A stretch of 64,000 nt of DNA from Alternaria dauci (taxonomy: Eukaryota; Ascomycota; Dothideomycetes; Pleosporales; Pleosporaceae). A program made the position numbers and the translations under genes. The notes beneath the pieces are model-generated. The model was not told the DNA's origin. It did no database searches and was given only the letters and a program-made list of their open reading frames with translations. Positions 12,001 through 19,939 of this stretch are shown one piece after another. The number at the start of each line of letters is the position of its first letter. Position 1 is the first letter of the stretch. The stretch lies in NCBI RefSeq assembly GCF_042100115.1, contig NC_091275.1:2108001-2172000 (forward strand). Direction: 5' to 3'.

Positions 12001-12819
12001 GGCGACTTCCGTACAGGAAAGCGACTCAACCTCAAGCGCATCATTCCTTACATCGCTTCAGGCTACAAGCGGGATAAGATCTGGCTGCGACGCAGTATGC
12101 CAAGCAAGAGGAGCTACCAAGTCATGATTGCGTTAGACAACAGTGGCAGTATGGCTGACAGTGGTGCCAGCGGTCTTGCACTCAAAACCCTTACACTAGT
12201 CACCCGCTCGCTATCAATGCTAGAAGTCGGTGAAGTTAGCGTCGTGGGCTTCGGTGACGAAGTGAACGTCGCGCATGACTTTGACAAGCCTTTCACTTCA
12301 GAAGCTGGTGTACGCGTGTTTGAGCAATTCGGTTTCGATGCTAAAAAAACAAATGTCCGTGGCCTGGTTGACAAGAGTCTGGAGTTATTCAAGGATGCTC
12401 GACAAAAGGGATCAAGTTCAGCAGGTGAAGACCTTTGGCAATTGATGCTCATCGTCAGTGACGGTCTTTGCGATGATCATGCCGAGATCCAGCGTCTTGT
12501 TCGCAAAGCACAAGAAGAGCGTGTTATGATTGTCTTCATCATTATCGATAGCTCTGCCGCCGCTCCTTTCATACCCGCGCAACCGACATCTGACAACCTG
12601 GGTGCTCAGCCACCGGCGCCTACGAAGGATCAAGCAAAGACCTCTATCTTGGACTTACAGTCTGCTGTCTTTACGCCTGAGGGCAAGATTGTGAGGTACA
12701 AGTACATGGAGCAGTTCCCATTCAGGTACTACCTTGTTGTGAGAGATGTTAGGGAGTTGCCAGGAGTATTGGCTGGAGCATTGAGACAGTGGTTTGGAGA
12801 AGTTGCTGGAAGCGTCTAG
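1..12819 (+). CDS. MDN1: Midasin, giant AAA ATPase of 60S ribosome maturation (5' partial)
   Basis: The frame is open from base 1, so the gene starts upstream; about 4,272 codons are present without an intron. The window opens inside an AAA domain just after its Walker A (probably AAA2), with its Walker B near 485-530. Four further Walker A motifs follow: GPTSSGKTS (about 1279), GETGCGKTT (2170), GNPGVGKTT (3331) and GPPGSGKT (4252), taken as AAA3-AAA6. The last Walker B reads LVLDNANL, with Asn where the catalytic Glu is expected, so AAA6 is probably not hydrolytic. A long helical linker follows, then an Asp/Glu-rich tract (about 10,200-11,800) and a C-terminal MIDAS domain with D-x-S-x-S at 12,136-12,150. 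In the family, this nucleolar/nuclear motor strips Ytm1 and Rsa4 from pre-60S particles through MIDAS-UBL contacts. An SV40-like basic PKKKRK lies at 316-333. The domain order is unmistakable. Confidence 0.97.
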   Translation, partial: AEQLGRKLVAFNLSQQSESGDLLGGFKPVNVRSLVIPLKDEFDEIFDTTFSRKKNLRFMEMLGKRVAKGEWKRVCALWREALKMVDAARKSHESQTSSPDPDGGQPKKKRKMDSLPANFPTARWEKFATDLHDLEAQLSGGSEAFAFSFLEGNIVKAVRNGDWVLLDEINLASSDTLEALTDLLGGGPDGNPSILLTETGNVERVVAHPNFRVFAAMNPATDVGKKDLPPGIRSRFTELYVESPDGDEKSLRNIVEKYLGGDGADPAIVRVARDVTALYLDIQKLAKANMLVDGADQKAHFSLRTLTRTLSYARDIAPLCTLRRALYEGFHMSFLTFLGKASEDLVAPLITKHLFPQKASLKAELGKPLQQPSDSRNYVRQGHYWLRQGVHDVEEQSHYIITPFVQRNMNNLIRAASTRKYPVLIQGPTSSGKTSMIEYLAKRSGNKFVRINNHEHTDLQEYLGSYISGADGKLTFQEGILVRALREGHWIVLDELNLAPTDVLEALNRLLDDNRELLIPETQEVVRPHEDFMLFATQNPAGLYGGRKVLSRAFRNRFLELHFDDIPVEELTEILHRRTMIPETWCKRIVKVYRELSTLRQENRIFEQKSFATLRDLFRWAQRKADTIQDLANNGYMLLAERVRKEEERVAVKKILETVMSEKGPKVTIDEEQLFSPDSLSNIEGLGNDVTKVNTNVVWTCAMRRLSVLVAHAIRNNEPVLLIGETGCGKTTVCQLLADQFNNQLHIVNAHQNTETGDLIGAQRPIRNRAAIEESLREQMLQALARVSSESLQCDPSSLSPEELMALYDKVMKESPDSFTDEVRKSIDLSRTKASALFEWADGSLVHAMKQGHYFLLDEISLADDSVLERLNSVLEPSRSLLLAEKGPVDSHITASDGFQFLATMNPGGDYGKKELSPALRNRFTEIWVPAMSDLDDILEIVRSKLKPSLNHYAGAIVSFSQWFNDKYNTSVASSISIRDTLAWVSFINDMKHDDPIFGVVHGAAMVFIDTLGANPAGLLAISTTTIQDEKAACLHHLSKLLGQDVAPMYFGAIEISSTEHSFRLGSFSIPKFSSTASQASNFALEAPTTRSNAMRVVRALQLPKPILLEGNPGVGKTTLVTALAKAIGKPLTRLNLSEQTDLMDLFGSDVPVEGGAAGTFAWRDAPFLKAMKNGDWVLLDEMNLASQSVLEGLNAVLDHRGEVYISELDQTFHKHQDFRVFAAQNPHHQGGGRKGLPASFVNRFTVVYADIFRPEDLTLICNKVFPSIDEHEVAKLIRFVAELDDQVVNRRAFGNLGAPWEFNLRDTLRWLQLLTSTDFPGSARDFLDTIFAQRFRSESDRARLRKLFESQYGVHQPRISLFHNLSTQAVQVGLGLLPRDTAVTRPDPISTLRASQLGAMEALLVSVKQNWPVIIVGPPGSGKTAMISQLAGFVGTDLITFSMNADVDAMDLVGGYEQSDPTREVHRCLEQAEEIVRRHIATSTKHSAMHLQLLEHLRAGSFTSDSGGAVRFLENLAGISPEASELAHKLHLSLQASHQQIDGARFQWVDGILIRSLEQGKWLVLDNANLCSSAVLDRLNSLLEPNGYLSINEHSTDDGEARIVRPHPNFRIFMTMDSKYGELSRAMRNRAVEICLLERDDEVVQDDRPVVQYPLDSAMYRYRQFQEHEDHLSVSLQHRFEHLGLQDNDLLASFTKQTRQGLVLSSAALPNGTDNDDHTQLSPVVARASVENQMQQFSRFLETTWEPHATTVYNKLETDEVTRLRSYHPLSNELLLNRTEKSRILNVWSASMYEIMFDLYNMQQAIQDLPSARFERRKEKQKLPAFLHAYWKGIVKVVEGFWNALHQDHCFDVAFLKPLRTLFWAFHALTTASTFDRATFQTYLKMLASAIPATTDDSDSVMQSMSNTLSKQIAVFGSDVQLTSGMGMEHIWRVFKPSTPTTQTQLNAILELESLADRLDAIMWQSTLRVDEMVQLRERVASSLNLVRKNQVDAKELVAGLSAAIHDLEQNIGEDNMLITPYFEDEFEGLCQFLDIARDNNDAERNVSPTTAVVATRAKAALFARRATKLVDLEFGRSYHGSEHFIKLYRHLGLTRKSANAMVLQGRFHTAVLGKLFGVDEVQLAQLDRFETELQVLSQQLSLDAGRITEDQRAALDLLYKDIYDEIISSHSNIVVQAASGRSVIVSPDANIPDVYRSTLEAGIARCPRLPDCVVDSAAWIHLGLLGLQLFVPNYPHDPALRPMIERDMFTAEKSSLQKALDALRVFQIDYTGQDTSFRIRQAEEVINNMGQEPPVPAIVRPTTSELDDLQGEFTNLLSTIQPLLNRSMSVQEAARDITLQQNIIRIIQRLTEGYRGYDDITDIAVGFLSCLQIGLHLGQREEEKTVQSNVSKSLAYMSSRTPFFGRSEPMERSESVLQIMEESLGQREHAIDLRWHTLNNLLVLNNTDPAAMTTPTARNLLHDLFASLYGDWKTKLVQDQEKEAQNSSLYTYRGLDDDEVDEDPTLFPDYDAGQEDEIKPTRLPSNSRDYAIRLANLHAELFAQGRDASDSVKALLEWCATELNRISGGKSYGSKHDDVLPTIYLALEKKLNALSTVSTARTYNFYFDANLSEAKRLITLIHRIQARYRQIRSVWPEHATLSEVLRTCDEALKFRHVDPVAKFITKAEKLYAYMHEWQRVASKEYSTANVFDDLTKLLVSWRELELTTWARLFDMEEEKYRDDAKSWFFIAYETVIAASESSEDEKSLQTHVKNLLKSLEGFFEATTLGHFEQRIKLLAQLRQHAAMRMQDVDAFRTVHAALDNFLAYYSRLGKPVHETLSKGRQALEKQITDVIKLASWKDTNIEVLKQSAKANHRKLTKLVRKFRALLNRPVSGVMNAGFPDESHLLHDISLENVVTATNPEALKLCANRIPGWDERPTRFKNLAVTVSMMRNLTTPKTAAVDGASYISEFITDLSGSIVELQKATPTTLTEENKASVQHLKTQKRKLYADTMKQLRQMGINSNLSVDTLAKQDELSTILSTMSLVKGGKSTGHAAEYHLHKALNIMPQVRAVTREHSGDLTANDVSRSIGYLEGLLHASLRQRNMLSKAARSLELINAPMALVANLCQLEHDQSTLVSEHVDVSGFVQPQLRWLAAMLQTASDIVNAQARLGKTTELDALIRELRAWTATARSLADAYDQSPKLPLNVQSFAYLEVNDTVRKFLSELRGAFSVSITNSDIAKTVLRQVEPFIFCYPVANSVQSLDALRISVEAHAKDILTLLDLVLGSMQDVEVAMTGIPASTDDASWLLKEEQALSAALMALHAPHISETLQTLLDKMQYLHDDANLQGIVALFASVKPILDQYVATHKYIVNRFDALHASTANLLHRLSKSFIQIGTQGFCQPPEKSNDPQKGKDDKLESGTGLGEGEGAEDISKDIEDDEDLEDLAQEQKGEREGSIEEQEDAVDMGEQEMEGETEEVGEKEDKGDESGEEGDDDAQSEVGSVDDLGPSAVDEKMWDDGGKEDDAKDKEGKEDVGTEDQEEQVAAEKKENETNGEDKDEDAEDEKKEGEEEEDMEMEGEDQEENVGAGEKEQMDPHAKEEETLDLPEDLNMDGQDDEGKEDDDLGDMDMGDDLPEEEMDPEVDPGQPDTIDEDIEPEQEGADEKDTTGHVEDEEQAEGEQEDEGDEPMDDDDTIPLPDENVPEDEVRDQKDTDQADPNAEAGAGTEANEEAHKNKNEQASASAANQDEGQEGESAEQQQAPTTEDGQLGQTAAPDAGGHGEQPEESRETQSFKKLGDVLEKWYNQQKQIQDAQEKDEKQAQQIDKEIDMADADFEHLGDEEQQADTQALGTATEDQAKTLDHDMALPMNEEEDKLPTRPEDKDEEMMEADKDTEMEEPEMQQDQDQEAQQPQSNAMEGLPQAFVGEQRPFPDQDDEDMADAVELDEDTSSSVSSADNIEAQLSLTHLESSAMDPTSARSLWLAHETSTHSLSQQLTEHLRLILAPTLATKLRGDFRTGKRLNLKRIIPYIASGYKRDKIWLRRSMPSKRSYQVMIALDNSGSMADSGASGLALKTLTLVTRSLSMLEVGEVSVVGFGDEVNVAHDFDKPFTSEAGVRVFEQFGFDAKKTNVRGLVDKSLELFKDARQKGSSSAGEDLWQLMLIVSDGLCDDHAEIQRLVRKAQEERVMIVFIIIDSSAAAPFIPAQPTSDNLGAQPPAPTKDQAKTSILDLQSAVFTPEGKIVRYKYMEQFPFRYYLVVRDVRELPGVLAGALRQWFGEVAGSV

Positions 12820-13664
12820 TGGGACACATCATGCATGGTGATCGATAACGGCGCATCAAAAGGAGTTCAGGTTACTATAGGCGTTGTCGCATGCGTGGAG
12901 TTGCATTATGTTGGCGTTCTGGATCCAGATAGTGGTCAGTGTAAAGTAAAAAAGTACTGTTTCATGCATATTTATAACACATCTGTGCTTTCTTTCTATG
13001 ACAGAGAGCTGACTGGCTCACTCAAGGGGCTTTGAGCTGTTCGTTGGGCGTCCAACACTAACTACGACCGCTATGTTTATCAAACGAAACCTGCGGCGAT
13101 CCTAGAATCCATAGTGTGAAAATGGTTGCAATCATAACTTAGCTTCTTATGCTTAAAACCACTTTCCTTCTTACTGACAAGCATGAAACCGCTGACTAGT
13201 TGGCCTGCTTTAACCCTCCTTCAGCATCACATACCCTTCACATATATTTTAGCGCTCGCTAACAGGGTCTGTCCAGTTCTTCTCCTCTTTCCTTCTCGGC
13301 TGCAATGTTGGTCCAGCCCAGAGATCTTCTGGTGCCTCATCGCTTGTCTCCGATTCCTTCATCTCCCCCCTTTGTGTATGTGCCATCACTACATCAAGCC
13401 ACATTTCCACCCTTGCTTGATTTGAAAGTGATTTATGGACTTCAGAACTATTGGATGGTAGGGCACGACGCATGATTGTGCTGCAAGATTCTCTACGGGG
13501 TCGTCTGATTCGTTCACTGTAGCGACTTGCTCTAGTAGGAAGCTCATTAGATGCTGCTCACGAGGAAATCATAATGTAGCAAACAGAAACTAGGGTAGAA
13601 CGCTTACACTACGGCTGCATGAGTGCTTTTCGTAGGTGAACTCCGGTCTGTGTGCATGGTTTCT

Positions 13665-13674
13665 TACCTAGGTA
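13665..13674. promoter_or_regulatory. Palindrome TACCTAGGTA, copy 1
   Basis: Exact 10-nt palindrome in non-coding DNA; identical copies are at 14,442-14,451 and 31,237-31,246. About 0.06 copies are expected by chance in 64 kb. A regulatory role is inferred only. Confidence 0.4.
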
Positions 13675-14441
13675 GCGTTGATGCAATGGTGTTTGCCAAT
13701 TCGAAGTGGAGAAAGGGAAGTGCTGCACGGGGGGTAACAAACTGTCTCTAGCAACGCAAAAGACCTTGTCAGGCTCAGTAAGAATTGCAAATCGAGCATG
13801 TGAAGGATGCTCGAATTCCATCTAGACGTGTGTATCGGTATCAGATCTGGAACATAGCACTTCATCGTGCGCTAGTCACAGCCTGTGAGTAAAGCAGCCA
13901 TATCCATGACACCTAGATTATTTGGGATATTTAGCTTCGACAAGGAACGGAATATAGTGGATCTAGGGCGCAAAGATGGTGAGACCTGTGACAACGTACT
14001 CAGCACATCGAAAACACAACTGCTCATTCCAGTACACATTGAGAATGTCTTAATGCGGCGCAAACGACCTCCTCGAAGTGGGAGCAGTACAGAAGCATAA
14101 TATTCGTCCCAAAGTATTGCTCTTCTCAAAGCATGATACGACGATTCTTTTTCACGTGGTTCGAAATAGCTTGCATTTTATTAGTCATGCACGTCAATCA
14201 CATACTTTGCTGTGCGCTGTGATACGGTCACGAGAATACCACTACAACAGGCCAGATGAGACTGGCCCCAGCGTCGACATTAACATCAGGAGATTGAGTT
14301 CATGTGTACTGAAGACCATTTGGCTTTCTCCGCGTCCAGATAATGGTAAATTTCGGCTTCAACATCGCTTTGGGAGAATCCCAGGTTGCGATTGATGTTT
14401 GGGATGCGGCTTGGAAGTGTATTTCACAGTAGGTACTGGGT

Positions 14442-14451
14442 TACCTAGGTA
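14442..14451. promoter_or_regulatory. Palindrome TACCTAGGTA, copy 2
   Basis: Exact copy of the 10-nt palindrome, about 640 bases upstream of the CoA-transferase start codon. Function unknown. Confidence 0.4.
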
Positions 14452-14589
14452 TAGTGACAGCAAGCTTCCAAGGTTCCAATGACAACGACCGTGACGTGAT
14501 GACTGTTGTCTAAAGCGAAAACCATCGATCTTTGCCTTGTACATCATGCGTTTAGCAGCTCAAGGGCACATTCCACATCCTCGTGACGT

Positions 14590-14774
14590 GACGAACCTGG
14601 GCACCACGGTACTACGCCGAGAACCACGGTACAGCGGTGACTCAGACGACAAACCTAGCAACTAAAGCAACACAATTAACTATTCCCTAAAGCTCAACTC
14701 TAATAATTATCGCGATACAGTAGGCCTCTGTCGCCGAAACAGCAAACTTCACACTCTCGTGGACGAACCTGGGC
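14590..14774. repeat. Dispersed repeat copy A inside 13-nt direct repeats
   Basis: The 13-mer GACGAACCTGGGC occurs at 14,590-14,602 and again at 14,762-14,774, bounding 159 nt. Inside, 14,621-14,651 matches 47,698-47,728 at 30 of 31 positions. A looser match (shared ACTAAAGC, then GCCTC...CACACTC) continues for about 130 nt. The segment also repeats ACCACGGTAC at 14,603 and 14,623. It ends about 320 nt upstream of the CoA-transferase ATG. It could be a small transposed element with a target duplication; I cannot name a family. Confidence 0.5.
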
Positions 14775-15090
14775 GTGAGTCCGAGGACCCTGGTCGGTTT
14801 TGTTCCGACCCTGGCCAATTAATTGCTTACGTAATATCGCTCGGCAATGGTCGGCTCCCGAGGTATGACTCTCATGCCTCATAGGTATCATCTCTCGTAT
14901 CTTGCTTCTCCAATCATGTGTTCTGACGCTCAGTTCGCTGCCTACTCGGACATGACGTTCGGATAAGTGTCCACATTTCTGAGATTTCCGTGACTCTTCC
15001 CTGGGCTTTAAAGTCCATCGTCATTGGACTGGTGCAGCCTGTTTCGAGATTTAAGACCCTGAGTCTGCCTCTCTACAGATACCAAGTCCA

Positions 15091-16521
15091 ATGGGTCGCC
15101 TGAATCTCGATGCGTTCGGCTCGGTTGCCTTTTTGTGGAAGACACTGGGCCTACCACAGGAAGCTCTCAACGCACTACATTTACCTTTAGATGCCAGATG
15201 CCTGCCATCCTCTTTCAAAGTCGACGTTCTTGCACAGTCCACCATTGCAACGTCTGCGCTGGCCGCAGCGCTGGTTGGATCCGTTCGAAACGCATCTCCG
15301 ATACCCCGGGTCACAGTTCCGGCCGAGCACGCATGCGTCGAGTTCAAATCTGAACGACTGTATACGGTCGATGGGAAGTCTGTATCCCCACCCTGGGGTG
15401 CCATTGGTGGTTTCCACAAGACAGCTGATGGATATGTGAGAATACATGATTCTTTCCCAAATCACCGTCAGAACGCACTGCGTGTGTTGGGGCTTTCTCC
15501 AGACGCGACGGTAGAAGAGGTCACTCGAGAAGTTGCAAGATGGAAAGCTGTAGAATTGGAGACCGAGGCCTGGCGATGCGGAGCAGTCATCGCTGCGCTA
15601 CGGTCTATCGATCAGTGGGAAGCGTTACCACAAGCTAGCGCTATCGCGGATATTCCTATTCTCCTGAAACGAATTGGAAACTCTCAGTCGTATGTGCCGC
15701 CAAAGCCAACGACAACGTTAGTGGACAAGTGCCTCCAAGGTGTCCGTGTTGTGGAGATGAGCAGAGTCATAGCTGCACCAGTGGCTGGGAAAACATTAGC
15801 GGCGCACGGGGCCGACGTCATCTGGATCACATCACCATCGTTACCTGATCTTCCTGATCTCGACATCGATCTATCGCGCGGCAAGCGTACAGTGCAGCTC
15901 GATATCAAGAAGGCCGAAGACAAGGCCAAGCTGCTAGATCTGCTGTCCACAGCCGACGTTTTCCTCCAGAGCTATCGTCCTGGAAGCCTTGCGGCACAAG
16001 GTCTCGGTGCGGCGGAATTGACAAAAGCAAATCCAAGATTGATCGTTGCAAGTCTCAGCGCTTACGGTCCTGAAGGTCCCTGGTCTGAGAATCGTGGGTT
16101 TGATTCGCTTGTGCAAACTTGTTCTGGGATTAATGTAGCGGAGGCTGAGCAATATGGCGCTAACGAGCCGATGCGCGTCTTACCTTGCCAGGCATTCGAT
16201 CATGGAGCTGGTTATCTTCTGGCGACTGGGATTATTGCCGCGTTATACAAACGCGCGACTGATGGAGGCGCCTACGAGGTCCAAGTATCGTTGGCTGGGG
16301 TCATGAAATACATGCGGTCGCTAGGACGATACGATGGCAAAAGTAGATTTGACCGTAAAGATTTTATAAAGCCAGAGGATGTCGAGCAGTATCTGGAAAC
16401 CCGGCACACGCATTTTGGGAACCTCAAGGCCGTGAAACATGCAGCCTACATCGAGGGCCTATCTGTCGGATGGGACATCATGCCAAAACCATTGGGTAGT
16501 GATACGGCGTGTTGGATTTGA
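15091..16521 (+). CDS. CoA-transferase family III (CaiB/BaiF type)
   Basis: A 476-residue protein in a single exon. The C-terminal half is a class III CoA-transferase core: it begins LQGVRVVEMSRVIAAPVAG at about residue 214, continues with AAHGADVIWI and the RGKRTVQLDIK segment, and contains RGFDSLVQ, where the Asp matches the nucleophile of formyl-CoA transferase-type enzymes. The roughly 200-residue N-terminal region, including EHACVEFKSERLY and IHDSFPNHR, resembles the leading half of fungal members of this family and so is not a foreign fusion. Such enzymes move CoA between carboxylic acids or racemise 2-methylacyl-CoA; the substrate cannot be read from the sequence. The first ATG at 15,091 is used, as no upstream in-frame ATG fits better. 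The protein ends soon after PLGSD, as is usual. Confidence 0.85.
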   Translation: MGRLNLDAFGSVAFLWKTLGLPQEALNALHLPLDARCLPSSFKVDVLAQSTIATSALAAALVGSVRNASPIPRVTVPAEHACVEFKSERLYTVDGKSVSPPWGAIGGFHKTADGYVRIHDSFPNHRQNALRVLGLSPDATVEEVTREVARWKAVELETEAWRCGAVIAALRSIDQWEALPQASAIADIPILLKRIGNSQSYVPPKPTTTLVDKCLQGVRVVEMSRVIAAPVAGKTLAAHGADVIWITSPSLPDLPDLDIDLSRGKRTVQLDIKKAEDKAKLLDLLSTADVFLQSYRPGSLAAQGLGAAELTKANPRLIVASLSAYGPEGPWSENRGFDSLVQTCSGINVAEAEQYGANEPMRVLPCQAFDHGAGYLLATGIIAALYKRATDGGAYEVQVSLAGVMKYMRSLGRYDGKSRFDRKDFIKPEDVEQYLETRHTHFGNLKAVKHAAYIEGLSVGWDIMPKPLGSDTACWI

Positions 16522-16891
16522 GGGTCCGATGACATACTGTTTGATATGGTAACACTGCGTTTGGGGCGAGTATTCAAAAGTCCGACGATGCTTATCTTCC
16601 TCACTAAATGCTACATGCAATAGATCTGTCACCGTACAAACTTTGACTGTCTTCGGAGCAACAAGTCATCTTGGAATGTACGGAGTGGTTGCAATGAGCA
16701 TCTCAAAGCAAAGTCAGCTGCCTAGATGCTGTTGTTGTGGAACCATTGACGTCATCGTCGAGCGCGTACCTGCATTAGTCCTCGCCCCTCTCGAAGCCAT
16801 CCATGCCTGAGACTATTGTTCATCCTCGACGCCTTGTTGACTGAGTTCCTGGTTATTTTCAAAACTCCCGTCGCCAATCAGTATCAGCGTC
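16522..16891. other. Spacer upstream of the kelch gene
   Basis: 370 nt between two genes on the same strand. It should hold the terminator of the CoA-transferase and the promoter of the kelch gene; no distinct motif was recognised. Confidence 0.5.
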
Positions 16892-18251
16892 ATGGCTGAA
16901 ATCGCTGCAGGCGCTTATGTCGCTGCGGAAGTGGTTGAACACACCGCGGAAGCAGGCTACGCTGCTTACATCGTCTCCAAGCCAACGCTCCCTCTCAAGG
17001 TTACCTTTACACGCATAGCCACAGCAACAGGTGATACGTCGGCGTATGTACCTCACTATTACTCTAGCCAGGGCCTAGCTGACTTTCAGACGCTCGTTGG
17101 CGCGATCCAATCATACAGTCACGGTCATCGGTAACAAGGCTTATGTTTTCGGTGGCGACACTGCCAACAACGTTCTTGCTAGTAACCATGTGCACATCAT
17201 CACTGTTGAGCACTCTGGGAAACCGGAAATGGATTACAGTATCATCCCAGCATTGCCGACATCTGAAGGCAATAGCACACCCGCAGCAAGGTCAAGCCAC
17301 GCAGCCTGTGCATTCCATGGAAACATAGCCGTATACGGCGGTAGCGATGAGAATGGCAATCTGATTGATGAGAAATCATCTGTTTGGCTCTTTAGCCCCG
17401 AAAGGAAGAGCTGGGATATCCTACAACCATCCAAGGGAGATGTCGGAACAGGAGATATTGGCCCAGGCCCACGTCGCAATGCCCAGCTTTTTGCCCATGA
17501 TCAGCATCTGATATTGTTTGGCGGAGTGGATGGTTCTGGGGACAATGCATCAGATCTATGGCAGTTTGATGTCGCTGCGCGCTATTGGACGCAGCTCCCG
17601 ACGGCGCCAGTCGCAACATCGAACGCTGCACTAGCGAATGGTCAACTATGGCTAATATCTGGTACCGATTCCATGAGCAGTCAGTTGCATCACATGGGCG
17701 TATCCTCCTCGAGTGAAGAGAGGAAGTGGGAGTCTTTCACGTTTCCCACTAACCCACTAGCACCCGGCCCTCGTGCACGGCATGATGGAGCGCTACTGCC
17801 AGTAACGACTGGCTGGGGTAGAAACTACCTTGTATATCTTTTTGGAGCTCGTAACGATTCCTCTGTTAATATTCCAAACACCAAGCCAGAAGACTCCAAG
17901 CACGCGGATGAAGTCACTCAGTTCAGCGACACCTGGGTCCTCCAGATACCCTCAAGTGACTTGGAGGCTAAGCCGTCGATGACGCTCAAGAATGCCATCA
18001 ACCCGGCCAAGATCAAAGATGCTATCAGGTCCGCTTTGGGTGCTGATACTGGGCATCTGTCCTGGGCGGAGGCGGTAGTACAGCTACCTTCAGACAAACA
18101 GCTAGAGGAGGAAGATGGGAAGCTACACCCCGGCCCGAGAGCATTCTTCGGTGCAGATGTCATGGAGACAGGTAGCAGTGTGATCTTCTGGGGTGGTGTG
18201 GACGCAAAGGGCGAGAGGGTTGGCGATGGCTGGATCGCGAGGTTTGAGTGA
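16892..18251 (+). CDS. Kelch-repeat (beta-propeller) protein
   Basis: Two exons, 16,892-17,043 and 17,090-18,251, give 437 residues. The 46-nt intron starts GTATGT, has a GCTGAC branch site and ends TTTCAG. Splicing joins the short N-terminal exon in phase to ARSNHTVTVIGNKAYVFGG, the first kelch blade; the second exon has no ATG before that point, so the exon join is needed. Further blades show the paired-glycine pattern: IAVYGGSDENG, LILFGGVDGSG followed by DLWQFD, and VIFWGGVDAKGE at the C-terminus. There is no signal peptide or catalytic motif. Kelch propellers usually mediate protein contacts, and the cellular role here is unknown. It is convergent with ALG5. Confidence 0.85.
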
Positions 18252-18712
18252 GCTATGAGTTATGTGAGAACACGCGTTCGATGGTGGCCGTAAAAGTGAA
18301 TAGTTGTATTCGAGTTGCTTGCCAGAGACAGATAAAGCGTTATCCAACGGACCATGGGGAGAGGGGAGAAGATGACATACATCTCAAGCAGCCCAAGCGT
18401 ACATTTACCTTCTGAACGTCATCATATATATCCGACCATGATAAGGAGACTCAACAAGAGCGATGATATATCTTGGAGAATGGTGTTGTATATTGGATTA
18501 GTGTTAACCAGCCAGGAGCAGAAGGCGAAACGAATGTTGCTGCAAACTCTAGCCATACCGACCAGGTAAATCACTGGATCGATCAACTTGCAGTTGCCCA
18601 TACAACGATTAACCTTCACTCATGTTAGACGCTAAACACTGTTCGTCTTGCCATGTCTCAATAGGCTTAGATTTACAACGAAGAGATAATGTTATTCGCT
18701 ATCTCTAGCCAC
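18252..18712. other. Convergent 3' spacer, kelch/ALG5
   Basis: 461 nt between two gene ends that face each other. It should carry both 3' UTRs; I see no further gene. Confidence 0.5.
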
Positions 18713-19939
18713 TCAGTCCCTCCGGTAGATGCCTGCTATCCAACAAGCTCTCAAAAGCGCAAGACCCCACGCCATGCCAATACTATCCCATACAACATTC
18801 AGCTTACTGCCCATGACCTCTTTCCATCCAATGGCCACTTCAATCATGGCGATATCAGCGCTTTCAGCCAGCATCAACATCTCGACATCGAAGATCCAGC
18901 CTTCAGAGTGCATGTACGGGACGATGTAGGGTAATGTCGGTCGGGAGAAGAGCTTGAAGCCGCACTGCGTGTCCTTGATGCGCGCAGTAGCCGGAGGTGT
19001 CATGATGCGCAGGAGGATGTGGAACGAGTGCATGAGAAAGTTGCGGAGCTTGGAGCGCTGGACAACGGCTTCACTGCCGACAAGGTGAGCTCGTGAACCG
19101 ATGGCGACGCCACGTCCATGTTTGTCTTGTATGCTTTGGCAACCGTCGACAAGCGCTCCTAGATCAGAAAAGCGACTTGCGCCGTCTGCGTCGGCGAAGA
19201 CGATGTACTGGCCTCGAACGTGTCGCATACCATGTGTGACAGCTCCACCTTTGCCTCTATTCTCTTCCAGTGTGATGACACGTATGCTGCCGTGTGGGAT
19301 GTGCGTAGCGTGTGGTGGCTTTGCGTCACCGTTCTTCGACCAAGGTCCCGGCTTTGGCTTTGGATGTTGGCTTAGTTGATGCTCTTTGGCGAACTCCAGC
19401 GCTTTGTCGACGGTGCCATCGGTACTGCCATCACTCACAATGAGGATCTCCCATCCTTTCTGACTCTTCTCGCCCTTCCCTCCAGCATGCGCGTCACCGT
19501 ACTGACTCTCCAGATAGTCGACGGCCTCTTCCAACATGCCCTCTAGACGCTCTTCCTCGTTGTATGCGGGCACGACGACGCTCATGAACAACTCTGGTTC
19601 CTCAATGGGCATCTGTGGTGGTATGACGACCTTGCTTCCTGGATCTTTGGCTGCTTGCGTCTTTGCTGCCTCCTTCTCTGCTGCCCATTTGTCCAGCCAA
19701 CACGGTAGGTCCGTTGGAGCGCTCCTTGCGCCGTCGGGCAGGATGGTCACGTATTGTTTCTCGGAGCGTCGTGGCAGTCGTGGGGTAGGTGCTAGGAGGT
19801 TCAATGCTATATATAACTATGGCTCGCCATTGTGTCAGTCGCGTGTATCACTTCGCGTGCGCGCATGTATTCGTACCCAGAAGGCCATTGCGCATAGCAG
19901 GAAGCCCAAGCCTACGAAAAGCACCCATGTTGGTGGCAT
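18713..19939 (-). CDS. ALG5: Dolichyl-phosphate beta-glucosyltransferase
   Basis: Exons 19,877-19,939 and 18,713-19,816 (minus strand) encode 388 residues. The 60-nt intron begins GTACGA, contains CGACTGAC and ends CATAG. A second AG 10 nt downstream would shift the frame, so the first AG is chosen. The join completes an N-terminal membrane helix (residues 5-28) broken by the intron, as expected for this ER membrane enzyme. The GT-A/GT2 fold is shown by SVVVPAYNEEERL (100-112), SDGSTDG, ENRGKGGAV and the metal-binding DAD of FADADGAS (230-232); KDTQCGFKLF is also diagnostic. It transfers glucose from UDP-Glc to dolichyl phosphate, making the donor for the glucose caps of the N-glycan precursor. 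It is longer than yeast Alg5 because of loops around residues 60-95 and 170-195. Confidence 0.93.

Larger units (their letters stand above)
12820..15090. other. Gene-free stretch between MDN1 and the CoA-transferase
   Basis: Only short ORFs without codon-like character occur over 2.3 kb. It contains two exact copies of the palindrome TACCTAGGTA (13,665 and 14,442) and a 159-nt segment bounded by 13-nt direct repeats that carries the dispersed repeat at 14,621. I see no tRNA or rRNA gene. Confidence 0.6.
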
